A DNA stretch of 64,000 nt, taken from positions 124,001 through 188,000 of the forward strand of contig JAWWNJ010000161.1 of assembly GCA_037176885.1 (NCBI GenBank), written 5' to 3'. Source of the stretch: Favolaschia claudopus (Eukaryota > Basidiomycota > Agaricomycetes > Agaricales > Mycenaceae). The notes under the pieces are model-generated. The model did no database searches and was not told the origin of the DNA. It saw nothing but the letters and a program-made list of their open reading frames with translations. A program made the position numbers and the translations under genes. Positions 1-10,100 of the stretch are shown one piece after another (within the stretch, counting starts at the first letter, position 1; each line of letters begins with the position of its first letter).

Positions 1-2324
1 AGCAATCTCCCATTCCTCGACCGAAAACCGGTCGAACATACGCTGGGAGTTCTCGATCATTCCTCATTCCCATACCAGTAAATCCTGCCTCTCTGGAGCA
101 ATTGCAAGAGGAGCTCGATGATGAATTCGCCTCTCGAGAATCCTATTCGTCTCTCCGTACGCGCTGGGGGGTGGATGAATCTGAGGACGACCCTTATGCG
201 TATGGATCGCCGGTACGGTCTGCTTCCAGCGCTTCTACTCCAAACGCATCCCCTTCGAAGCGGGCCAAAGGAAAGGCGAAGGCTCATCCTGAACCGACAC
301 CGTTAGCCAATGGAATGCTGAATCCGTTGAAGAGCATTACCGAGCTGCGCAACCAGGGCGAGAGCCGCCGATTTCTGGACGAAGTAGGTTATCTCTGGGA
401 GGGTCTGGATACGTCTAATGGTCCGGGCTTGCGGCGTGCAAGGTATTTATGTATATCTTCGCATGTTGTTAGACTGGGACTAATGACCACTTGAGCGCTC
501 TGGAAATCACTACGAAACTATGCGATTCCGAATTCGCACGGAAGGCCAAAGCCGCTGATTTCATTACGTCCACTTGGGATCTCCTCTGCAATGCAGGTGG
601 TGCACAGGGCAAAGACACGGCGAGTATCGCGGGCTTCGTCAATTGACTCGCAACTCATATCACGATAGATCATGGATATTCTGTTAGCTTTCTTCGCCGC
701 CCTGGTGTCGCGAGATTCTGCGTCGCTTACAGATTTAGCTCAACGGCCTTCGTCCTCCCTCATTTCTGCCCTGTTCAACCTTCTTGAGACTTCCTCGCCC
801 TCTACCGACCCGTTAACATGTATATCGGATCCAATTCAGCTCCGGAAATTGGGATATTCTAAGAAGGATCAACATCTCGTTAGTTGTTCAGTTTTCACTC
901 CATCGTATAGCTAGCTGCTCACGAACTCTCAGCTTACCACGATCCACACAGCAATCTCCGATTCATCCCTCTTTCCTGAAGCCACCCGACTGTCAATATC
1001 CCTCTTAACATCACACACTCTCATGTGCCTTCCGGCGTCCCTCCTTACTCCCACTCCCGTTACCATGCAAGCTCTCCTTTCGACTCTAAGATCCCACCTT
1101 TCCGCGCTTATCGAAGCACCAATTTCGGCGCTCACTGCGACCTCCTTGCGCAACGATCTGCGCATCGCTTTCCTTCACGTACACAATGTACTCTCGCTCC
1201 TTGACGCATACCTTCTTGGGAGTTGGGCACCTCAATCCGATGCTTTGACCTCCGCAATCCAAGAAATATTCGATGACGCAAGAGAGAGGTGGCTCTCCGA
1301 TGGACTCGTTACCCTTGGTACTGCTCTGGAAGTCGTAAATGCCGATCGGAAAGCAGATCAAGACGGGGACAAAGGTTTGCAGCGTATTCCTTTCGGTCTC
1401 CGAATTGTTCGTTCATGTAGTCATTGCATCAGACAAGACCCAGGTAGCTTTACTCGTGACGCTTCGTCTCCTCGTCGGTGTGACGCATTCCGATAAAATG
1501 TGGTGTGCCAAGTTGACCGCGAACGACTCGTGTTTTGGGTTCATCTTGAGGACTGTTTTGGGCGGGCATGCTGCACGGCTGGGGAAAGTCAAAGAGGAAC
1601 CTGACGACAAGGCAACGGTCAAACGCGAGCTCTCAGCAAACGGAAAGCAAAATGGAAAAGCTGCGATGAAGGTTGAGGAAGATTCTGGTCAAGAGCCTTC
1701 GCGGACGACGGCTAAGCCCGACCGTGAAGAGGCGCTCGACGCCCTCTGTCTCGCGTTAGGGCTCTTGACGAATCTGGTTCAAGTAAACGACGAGGTGAAG
1801 GACACCTTGCGTTCCACCTGTACGTATTTTCGTTCCCCTTCCGATTTGCCCTTGTTGACCTTTGTCTAGACGTCTCTACACATTGCACCCTCCCACGGTG
1901 CCTCACCACCTGCAAATGCGCGCACAGAATGACCGCGTTGGATGCTTTGACTCACGTTTATCGGCAACTCCTACCTCCGCCCGTGGTGCCCAACATCAAA
2001 CGCGAGTCTTCTCCGGAACCTCCAGATCCCAGCACCCTCTTAGCTGCAGCGGAGTCCCGCCTCTTACTCTCTCACCTGTCCCTACTTTTCGGTCTGCTCA
2101 TGATGGACAACACTGAAAACCAGACAGTCTTACTTCGCCTCCTACCCACGCCATCCTCGCCTTCACGCTATGACGGCGACAAAGCCAAGGTCGATGTGCT
2201 CATCGGCCATGCGCGGGAATTCGCCTATATCTACTCGACTGGGGAGGAGGATGGGGCTGCCGCTGAGGAAGGGGAGAATGTGCGAACTGTGTTGCGGTTT
2301 TTGGAGGATTTGAGGCAAGGGTGA
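1..2324 (+). CDS. WAPL/Rad61-like cohesin release factor, 5'-truncated by the window
   Basis: Only the 3' part is present; the frame is open from base 3, so the start lies upstream. WAPL removes cohesin from chromatin together with Pds5. The first exon contains RTYAGSSRSFL, then an acidic and low-complexity stretch, then ITELRNQGESRRFLDEV, which matches the start of the WAPL domain. The last exon keeps a helical block around LSLLFGLLMMDNTENQ and ends in EDLRQG. I read introns at about 443-495, 624-668, 879-932, 1375-1432 and 1820-1869, and the frame stays open across all of them. A Lys/Glu-rich insert (KVKEEPDDKATVKREL) sits in the middle of the domain. Family call by eye, fairly confident; exact splice sites at 624-668 are the least certain. 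Confidence 0.75.
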
Positions 2325-2559
2325 TGTTTTGAAATCCACTGATTGTGACGACCCTTGACGAACTTTCATGATAATTCCCTCGTAACTACTTATCGGTATC
2401 TATGTAAATGATAGCTGTACTTCCCGTTCCGCGTAATTCGATTCGCTAGACTCCAGAGTGCTGGCCTTGCAAGCATGGGGCTGTGTTATTTTGTTGTAGT
2501 GTATTTGTTCGCTCGCCTATTTTAGACTTGCACTTCAACCTCAACGTCCGAATACTCAA

Positions 2560-3710
2560 ATGCCAGCGGCACGTACGTCCAAGCGTGGAAAGAAGGCAGC
2601 GCCGAAGAAAAAGAGCCAACCAGAGGATGAGGAAGTCGCTATGGAGGAGACCGAGGACAACGTCGTTGCAGGTGAAGAAGAACCTAGCGCACCAGCAGCT
2701 CCTCCCGTCCAGTCCACTTCATCAGAACCGGAGCCTTCTCCGCCCGACGATTCAATGACGGGAGTTGAGTCTGAGGTGGCAACGCCTATCACTTCGTTAA
2801 CAATGGACGAGCGGAAAGCCAAAATGGACGCGCTACGACAAAAACGCACGGCATCTTCCAAGGCCAACCGCGCTTCGCTGATAGAGGAATCCGCCAAAGC
2901 TCAAATCACCGCTCGGGATGCTGCACGGCTAGAAAAGCAACGCAAGCTAGCGGAGATGCTACGGACGAAAGCCGACGCGGAGGAACGGGGGGAGCCAGAT
3001 GCGGTGGAGCGAGCGAAGAATTGGGAGTGGACGATTGAGGAGAACGATTATTGGGAGAAGAAGAAGGCGAGGAAGACGCGGAGGGCGGATTTCGAGTTTC
3101 ATGACGATGCCCATGCTGCGAGGAGGCGGTATAAGAAGGATTTGGATTTGCTGAAGCCGGATTTGGCGGCGTATAATCGGCAGAAGGAGCTCGCTATGGG
3201 GCTTGCGCCGGGGAGCCTTACTGCGTTCAATCCGACGGCTTCGTCGTCACAGGTATTGGATTTTTGCGTGGGTTTGCGCGGGGGTTTAACTGATGAATGG
3301 TCTCAGATGATACCGACGGCGGAGGAACAACGACTGGCTGCGGAGAATCTGTACCGCGACGCCAATACGCTCATATATGGCGACAACAAGCCGTCTGAAG
3401 ATGCTATTGACAGGGTTGTGAGCAAGATTAACAAAGAGTGGGTACTCTCGCGGGCGGATACCTTGCTTTCTCTTATATATTTTTGCGCAGTATCGACAAG
3501 AAGAGCAAGTTCTCGCGGAAGCGGACGAACGAGGACGAGGGCGATATCACGTATATCAACGAACACAATCGGGTGTTCAACAAGAAGGTAGGCCTGTTTG
3601 CTTGGATGATCTTGGTTCTACTCTGACAAGTGTTTCACTAGATTGCTCGATACTACGACAAGTACACTGCGGAAATTCGTGCAAGTTTCGAGCGGGGGAC
3701 AGCGTTATGA
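2560..3710 (+). CDS. SYF2: Pre-mRNA-splicing factor SYF2
   Basis: SYF2 is a component of the Prp19/NineTeen complex of the spliceosome in the nucleus. The N-terminal ~85 residues are Lys- and acid-rich and disordered. The conserved SYF2 core follows: NWEWTIEENDYWEKKKARK, then a YKKDLDLLKPDLAAYNRQKE block, then KFSRKRTNEDEGDITYIN and the terminal YYDKYTAEIRASFERGTAL. Four exons are joined by introns at 3253-3306, 3438-3490 (donor GTGGGT) and 3588-3641, all 53-54 nt, and the joined frame reproduces the family's C-terminal half without a break. Start chosen at the first Met of the open exon. It is 236 nt downstream of WAPL on the same strand. Confidence 0.92.
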
Positions 3711-3997
3711 GGTTCTCTCTGTTACATGTATACGTTTGTGTTAATTGGCTGTATGATATGAGAACTTGGAGACTTGTGAATGGTCTCGTCCCCAGATACA
3801 ACGTTGATGCTGCTGTCTTTCAACGTTTTGTAGTACTATCTGGTCAAAGGATAAATCTGAGTAAAACTCCTCTAGATCTGTTGTCGTTTGATGTCGACGC
3901 ATTTGTTCTTCCTCTTCCTCTACATCCACCCTGTCCTCCTCGCGTTTTGACTTTGGATCCTCGCATAGCCTCCCTCCCCTGCTCACACTCAGCTACA

Positions 3998-5287
3998 ATG
4001 TCTGTTGAAGGCCTATGTGCCCGCATCGCAAAGCTCGACAATGAGATCCACGCCCAACGCGAATTGTTCAAACAGCTGGAAAGCGAGAAAAGTCAGGCTC
4101 AATACGAGCTCAACCTCATACAGGACCCGATTTCACGTCTTCCAATCGAAATCTCTTCACAAATATTCATTCACGCCCTCGATGGCTTCGGGAAGCCAGG
4201 ACTTGCTCACATTCCAACGCTCTTTCTCGGCGTGTGCAATTCCTGGAGCCGTATCGCACTCGCCACGCCGGAGCTGTGGTCCGCTATCCACATTTCCTTT
4301 CCCTGCGCCAAAGGCTTTCCCGAGATCTGGCTTGGTCGCGCACGGAAACGACCTCTATCCATAACACTGAACGGAGTACTCGACCCTGACGTCGTAGATA
4401 CCATCTGGGAACGCGCACAACAGCTCAAACATCTGGAGATCTGGCTGCCGGAAGAGCCTGAGGACGGCGCTCCCGAGGTTGCGCTTTGGAGAAGTGCTAG
4501 TCCGCCCGGGCCGTTCCTGTCACTGGAAACTTTCAAAATGAGCGATCGACACTTGCCCGAAAGTTCAGATGCCTGGAGCGTTTCCTACACACAGGTCATT
4601 CAGCTGCTGCGTCTGGCTCCAAACCTCAGCGAGTGCATGTTCGACGTGCAATATACGAATTATGGTAGCGTCCTCAAGGATGGAGAAAAAATCCAGCTTC
4701 CCAACGTCCGTCGGCTTGATTTTGGAAACAACAAGAGCCCTTATTGCGACGATGAAATCATTCAATACCTTTCGTTGCCCAAGCTGGAATTCCTTTCTAT
4801 CCCGCTGCAGGAAGTAGGTACCCACACGATACTGTCGTTCCTGACTACTCAATCGCCACCACTCAAAGAACTCATTTTGGGTGACGGTGGGATGCGACAG
4901 TCTGCTGACTCGGACGTTCTGCTTGAATGTCTTCGTGCTGCGCCAGAACTCGGGCTTTTTGACGCATGGATGACTCCCACGACGGCGACTTCGCTTTTCA
5001 TTGCCCTTTCCGGATCCTCCTCCTTAGTTTGTCGTCTGGCCACCCTAGTCACTCACTGTGCTCCCGCACATATCGTTGGCCTCTATCAGCCATTGTGGAA
5101 TGCCACATTGGATGTAACGACAGCTCGCCACAAACAGCTCAAAGTCTTCCATATCGATCTATCTGAATCCAGGGGTGGCCCGTCGCACGAGAATCTGCCT
5201 GGCGCAAACACCATTGCTGCGCTCAGGAAATTGGCGGATGCTGGCATGCAAATACACATCACGGACGTTCTTGAAAGCGCTGCATGA
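3998..5287 (+). CDS. F-box-like protein (copy 1 of an inverted pair)
   Basis: Single-exon gene of about 430 residues. It opens with a coiled-coil-like segment (residues ~1-35, MSVEGLCARIAKLDNEI), followed directly by an F-box-like motif (ISRLPIEISSQIF). The rest is a leucine-rich, LRR-like tail. This is the arrangement of the greatly expanded agaricomycete F-box-like family, which is thought to present substrates to SCF ubiquitin ligases; the substrate is unknown. The open frame extends upstream to 3602, but the ATG at 3998 is chosen because the paralogue at 14207-15511 starts at the same position of the alignment. The two share most of their length, including the N-terminal coil and the RLP-EISSQIF core. 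Confidence 0.8.
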   Translation: MSVEGLCARIAKLDNEIHAQRELFKQLESEKSQAQYELNLIQDPISRLPIEISSQIFIHALDGFGKPGLAHIPTLFLGVCNSWSRIALATPELWSAIHISFPCAKGFPEIWLGRARKRPLSITLNGVLDPDVVDTIWERAQQLKHLEIWLPEEPEDGAPEVALWRSASPPGPFLSLETFKMSDRHLPESSDAWSVSYTQVIQLLRLAPNLSECMFDVQYTNYGSVLKDGEKIQLPNVRRLDFGNNKSPYCDDEIIQYLSLPKLEFLSIPLQEVGTHTILSFLTTQSPPLKELILGDGGMRQSADSDVLLECLRAAPELGLFDAWMTPTTATSLFIALSGSSSLVCRLATLVTHCAPAHIVGLYQPLWNATLDVTTARHKQLKVFHIDLSESRGGPSHENLPGANTIAALRKLADAGMQIHITDVLESAA

Positions 5288-5711
5288 GATACTCAGGTCC
5301 TACAATATCAGATCTACGGTCGTTGGTTGCTTGTGTCGCGGAATTCTGGGCAAGCTGGGAATTGTCGGAACTAGTTTCTCGCAACTGCTCGATGAAGTAG
5401 CTGGATGCTACGATTTAGATGTCTCAGTTGATCAAGGGCAATTCGCTTGTCATGAAATCTTGACCAAATGCATACGGAGAGCCTTTCGGACGTGGTTCAA
5501 GTGAATACAAATTGTGTCCTTAACATCAATCCTTAGAGCCGTGGCTTCCTTTTCCTTGAGATCTCGTTCGCAAGCTCGTTCGTCAAAGTCAAAACATGTC
5601 TTCAAGCTCCTGTGAGTGTGAAATAAGATGCAGACTTGAATTCCTTCATCTCTATATCAGCCCTAGCAGCTGCCCAAGGTGGTCGATCGAAATTATGGCG
5701 CCCAAGCAGCT
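5288..5711. other. Convergent intergenic region
   Basis: About 420 bp between the 3' ends of the F-box gene and HTD2. Short open frames here are not supported by codon pattern or homology. I see no RNA gene or repeat; it probably holds two 3' UTRs. Confidence 0.5.
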
Positions 5712-6777
5712 CTAGTCAGTGTCGAGCTCAACTTCCCCAGTCATCCCCACAACACCCTCGTCATTCACGACCCAAAGAAAGGCTTTATGATGACCGTTCC
5801 AAACACCGTTGATAGTCATGCGCTGATTTACGATGACTGGATTTCTGGCTCGATAGTCGAATTGTGCCAATTTTGCGTGAGGTTTGTGAAGCATTGTTGT
5901 TTCGAGAAGCATCAACGCCGTCAGGGGCCCGTGTACGAGTCTCTCTGAATGAGCCCAGATGAATCTCAACCGTACGAGGGCATGCGAGAACGACTAACCT
6001 GGGTAACCTTCCTTTAATTGTGCATAGTCCTTGTCGAGGTGGATATGGTGTCCATTGAACGTAAGAGCGGAAAAGCGAAAGAGAGTTATTGGAGAAGGAG
6101 TAAAGGTGAAGGAGAAATCAGTCCTTGACGGAATACCCTTGACTGATAAATGGTCAGGTTTCTGGCAGGGCAGGACACCCAGCAGTAAGCTTGCCATCTC
6201 GAGGGACTCTACTACCAACTGCAGTATCAGCAATATAAACGTGCGACCTTTCCTCCACCACCGAAGGCTCTCTTTGGCCCGACGCAGTGATTTCAATCCT
6301 TTGTTTAACGAACGCCATGGGCGTCCCCTTGTCAAACCCCTTCTTTTCCACAGATTGGACAGCGGAAGTAGACACTGCACTTTCTCCAATACGTAACGGG
6401 TTTCGTGAATTCCATGTCATGCGACCGCCAGCCCACATACGCCTCGTCAATGGTGGAGGTGGGCAAAAGTCGGCATCCGTCCCATCGGCGCGAAGCTTAC
6501 TCTCTGAATTCCGAGGGTGGAAGAAGGCTAGATGGGAGCCGTATGGAAGGGGGGCGGATAGTTTGGGAGGGTTGTAGACAGTTTTTGTACCATCCCGAGT
6601 AGGAAGCGTCAAGTATAGATCGGAAATACGTTCAATAGTGAACGAGTCTCTGAGAACAAGTTGCTTCGGAGACGCGATCCATTCATCAAGAGCTCGAGCG
6701 TCAGACGAGTGTAGACTGGTGTATAGACGTCGGTAGATAGGGTGCAAAGTCTTTGAGCACCTGAATGACATAGTCAT
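5712..6777 (-). CDS. HTD2: Mitochondrial 3-hydroxyacyl-thioester dehydratase type 2 (HTD2-like)
   Basis: Hotdog-fold MaoC-like enzyme that dehydrates 3-hydroxyacyl-ACP in mitochondrial fatty acid synthesis (the route that feeds lipoic acid). The N-terminus (MTMSFRCSKTLHPIYRRLYT) is Arg/Ser-rich and lacks acids, as expected for a matrix presequence. Family hallmarks are DGTDADFCPPPPLTRRMWAG, then TLFRFSALTFNGHHIHLDKD, then LVHGPLTALMLLE. Exons on the minus strand are 6195-6777, 5999-6142 and 5712-5944. The intron at 6143-6194 starts with GC (GCAAGC) instead of GT: this is the only junction that restores the family sequence (VPRD|VKGIPSRTDFSF). The second intron (5945-5998) is GT-AG. Length about 319 residues, normal for the family. 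Confidence 0.9.
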
Positions 6778-6910
6778 GGACGAAGTGAAGCTGCTGAAGC
6801 AAGCTTGGACAAGTTCAACTTGAAGTGGAGAGTTTTTCGGCTTGCTCTCGGCTTTGGCTTCGATTTAGCTGGTACCGCGGTCTTATCCGCTACGGGCGAG
6901 CGACTATCAA

Positions 6911-6989
6911 TGCCCCATGGCCCAGTTGGTTAAGGCGCACGACTGTTAGTGACATCGTGAGATCGAGAGTTCGAGCCTCTCTGGGGCAG
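6911..6989 (+). tRNA. tRNA-Asn(GTT) with a 5-nt intron
   Basis: A full cloverleaf can be drawn. The 7-bp acceptor stem is TGCCCCA/TGGGGCA, T8 is present, and the D-arm follows (GCCC..AGTTGGTTAA..GGC). The anticodon stem is CACGA/TCGTG, the variable loop AGATC and the T-arm GAGAG-TTCGAGC-CTCTC. The anticodon loop reads CTGTTA, then five extra bases GTGAC, then A. This gives anticodon GTT with an intron after position 37, the usual site. Discriminator is G73, as in eukaryotic tRNA-Asn. A run of five T about 11 nt downstream can act as the Pol III terminator. The isotype depends on removing GTGAC as an intron; a Thr(AGT) reading needs a bulged stem and is less likely. Confidence 0.85.
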
Positions 6990-7185
6990 ATTTCCTCACT
7001 TTTTCGTGAATCCAGCTTCGCGTTTGGAAATGGTGACACTGCCAGTGGTGACAACAATTTTTATTGCTTTCCGTCCTTTTCCGTCAGCGTAGACTGGCAA
7101 AAATATTTCCAGGGTTCCGAAATTTCCATGAGAAATACAAACTACGAAGCGCATAACGTATAGTGTACAGTATATCATTACATTC

Positions 7186-10100
7186 TCATCGCCAACTATT
7201 AGATCCAGAGGCTCGGACAGGTGATTGGGGTGGGGGCGAGTAGGACGAATTTTGACCGTAATACTGTGACTGGGAACCAGATAGCCCAGGGCGAGTGAAG
7301 TATTGCGACTGCGAAGCAGAGGGACCGGGTACTGGCTCCGGTAAGAATAATGGGATGGTGGGGATGAGTTCGAAGACGTGTTGGGCAGCAGCGCGAGACG
7401 TGCGAGCAGCGGAGGACATCAAGTCTCCGTTCATGACACCGTGAACTTGAGCTTCTTGCACCGTTGGCTCGCCATCGGGGTTTGGTGTTGCTACAATAGT
7501 AGAACCGACCCCCCGTCCGTCCCACAAACAGCGTATGTCATTGCCCGGGATGATTTGGACCAGCCGCCCGGTTTCAATGTTCCGAATCTCGATGAAACGA
7601 GATCCGAAAAGAAGAATATACGGCTGGTGGAGGGCGACCTTTTCAGCGTTGCCCTCCCATTCAATGGTAACTCCATTACGTCGAGGTTCTCCGTGCTTGT
7701 CGACATACACACCAAATTCTGTAGCCGGAGGTCAGATTAGATGAGGAACAAACGAAAAAGTATAACCAACCGTTGTAACACAACAGGAAACCGTCTTCAT
7801 TTGAGCGGAACATTCCTATGGGTCGGCAAGCATCGCATCGCTTGGACAAGTGCGAAAGGTGTGCTTCATCTCGCAACGGGATTGTGACGCTCGTGAAACT
7901 GCATACATGGTCAGCGTTATACGAAGATCGAACGATATCACGCACTGATTAAGGTCCATGATCTCGAAGCCTTTGGTACACAGGATGACCACCTTGGCTT
8001 TCAGGAAGTACAAATCAAAGGACTCTGACGGTAAGAAAAAGTCCTACGAAAGAAAGCAATGAATTGGGAAAATTTGGCGGCTGAAAGAAATGACTGACCC
8101 TGTATACTCTGAACCATTCGGATTTGGTTGATCGAAAACCAAGACGCGAGCCCAATCCGGCAGGGGCCTTGACCCGCTCGTTGATTTTGTCAGCGACAGG
8201 CTCAAGGACGCGGAAAACACTCTCGAGCTAAGTAACGAGATGAGGGTAATTCAAGATAACGGCAAGATTGTACATACCCCCTTCTTTTTCATATATGCCA
8301 CCAGCGTCCGGTTATGCAGCGTCCCCACGGTGAAAAAGTGCACGTCTTTCGTCCCATTCAGCTTTTGCGGGACTTGTGATGCGTGGCTGGCATGCGGTGA
8401 AGATGGTACTAACGCCTCGATGTGATAGGCGAACAACGACTTGTCGGCCAAAACGAGGAAGATACCAAACTCATCCAGCATCGCGCACTGCGTTACCATT
8501 TTGAGATGAAGGACACGCCGCATCGCTAGCAAATGGTTTGAGTCTAGCATGACTTGGAGAAAGCACAAACGTACACCGAGGATCGTGCCGGAAGCCAATC
8601 CACACGCCTTCAGCACACCCAATCGCAACAAGGCCACGGCCGTCAGCAGTATCTGGGGTAGTGTGAGCATTCAAGCCCCGACGCTCTTATTGTACTCACT
8701 GAATGGCACCGAGCAAGTGACTTTGCCTGTGTACGAAGTGTCTTGATTCCATTGCGGCGATGGTGTACCGATCGCAACCGAGGGCACCAAGAACGTGTCC
8801 GCACTTAACGTCTCGACCTCGAATACTCTGTTCGACTCCTGCACAACCTTACGAATCCCCAGTGCCTCCTCCAACTTCTGTTTCCATTCCGAGCGAGCCT
8901 GTGTTGACTCGGAGAAGAGTATCTGTGCGCCGCCAAGACGACCATTATGGTGGATCGTCCATGGATACACCGCACGGGAGTCCCCGGCGCTCTCGGGTGT
9001 CAAGTTACCGACTGCATTTTCAGGGCCTCCACGCTCTCCACGCAAATTGCGAAGCAAACCAGTACCGCGTTGCGTTGGAGGGTCAGTGAAGTTCACAAGC
9101 GTAAGTAGATCTAAAGGAATTGGCTGGACATTAATTCAGCGTAGATCCCCTCGAGTTCGACAGTAGAGCTTACTCGTCGATTAACATGGTACTTCGTCAC
9201 TCCGTCCCTCTCCTTGGGTTTCGTCATTACCACTGGTGATAATATTGAGCGTTGAACGACGAAAGTCGACAGACTCACAATAATTATCAAACAGCACGAC
9301 AAACAGCTCCGTCCATCCGCTCCATTCTATTGTGGGAATTGTATTATCAGGTTGGCGAATGACCTTGCCCGCAAAAATCAGCGACCGGTTAGGATCGAGG
9401 AGGTCCATATCCTGTGAACCTGGATCAGCCATCGTCGATGGAGAATAGATCAAATCACAACGTACGACGGCCTCTCCAGGTTTGAAAACGAAATTCGAGT
9501 TATACCGCCAAAGCTCTACTTTCTGTTTGGCCGAAACAACACCGGGTTCGGTATCCTTGCCCAAGGCCTTGATCACTTCCAAAACCTGCGGAATCTCCTT
9601 GCGATCATCGTGGTTCTGGGCTGTCTCGTCCAAGATACCCTTGAGCAGCAGCTCATACCGAAGCAACCTCGGAATCGGTCGATTGATGAAGTTTTTCATG
9701 TCGAGTCGATGTGCATCCGGATGCCGTACACAAGACTGTCGTCAAACCGGTGTCAGTGTGCAAGGAGGAGGAAGTGAAGACAAGACGCACATCGACAAAA
9801 GTTTTGAAATCAGGGTTGTTGGCCATTTCGTCATCTATCCGGTACGCTGCGATAGGATAGTTGGGAATATATTCCATGTACACGTCACGGAAGTTCAAGG
9901 CTGCGTCGAACATCGCCGCAGTGACACTCCGTATGGTAGGGTGCTGCTCGCGTTGTATTTCATGGAACTTTTGAACAAGCTTGAGATGGTGTGCATGCAG
10001 ATCCGCAAAATTGTGGAACACGTCTGATATGAACTGTTCGAGGCGGTCCGGAGCAATGATTGGTGGTCGTGCTGCTCGTAACCCCTCGACATACATCTAG

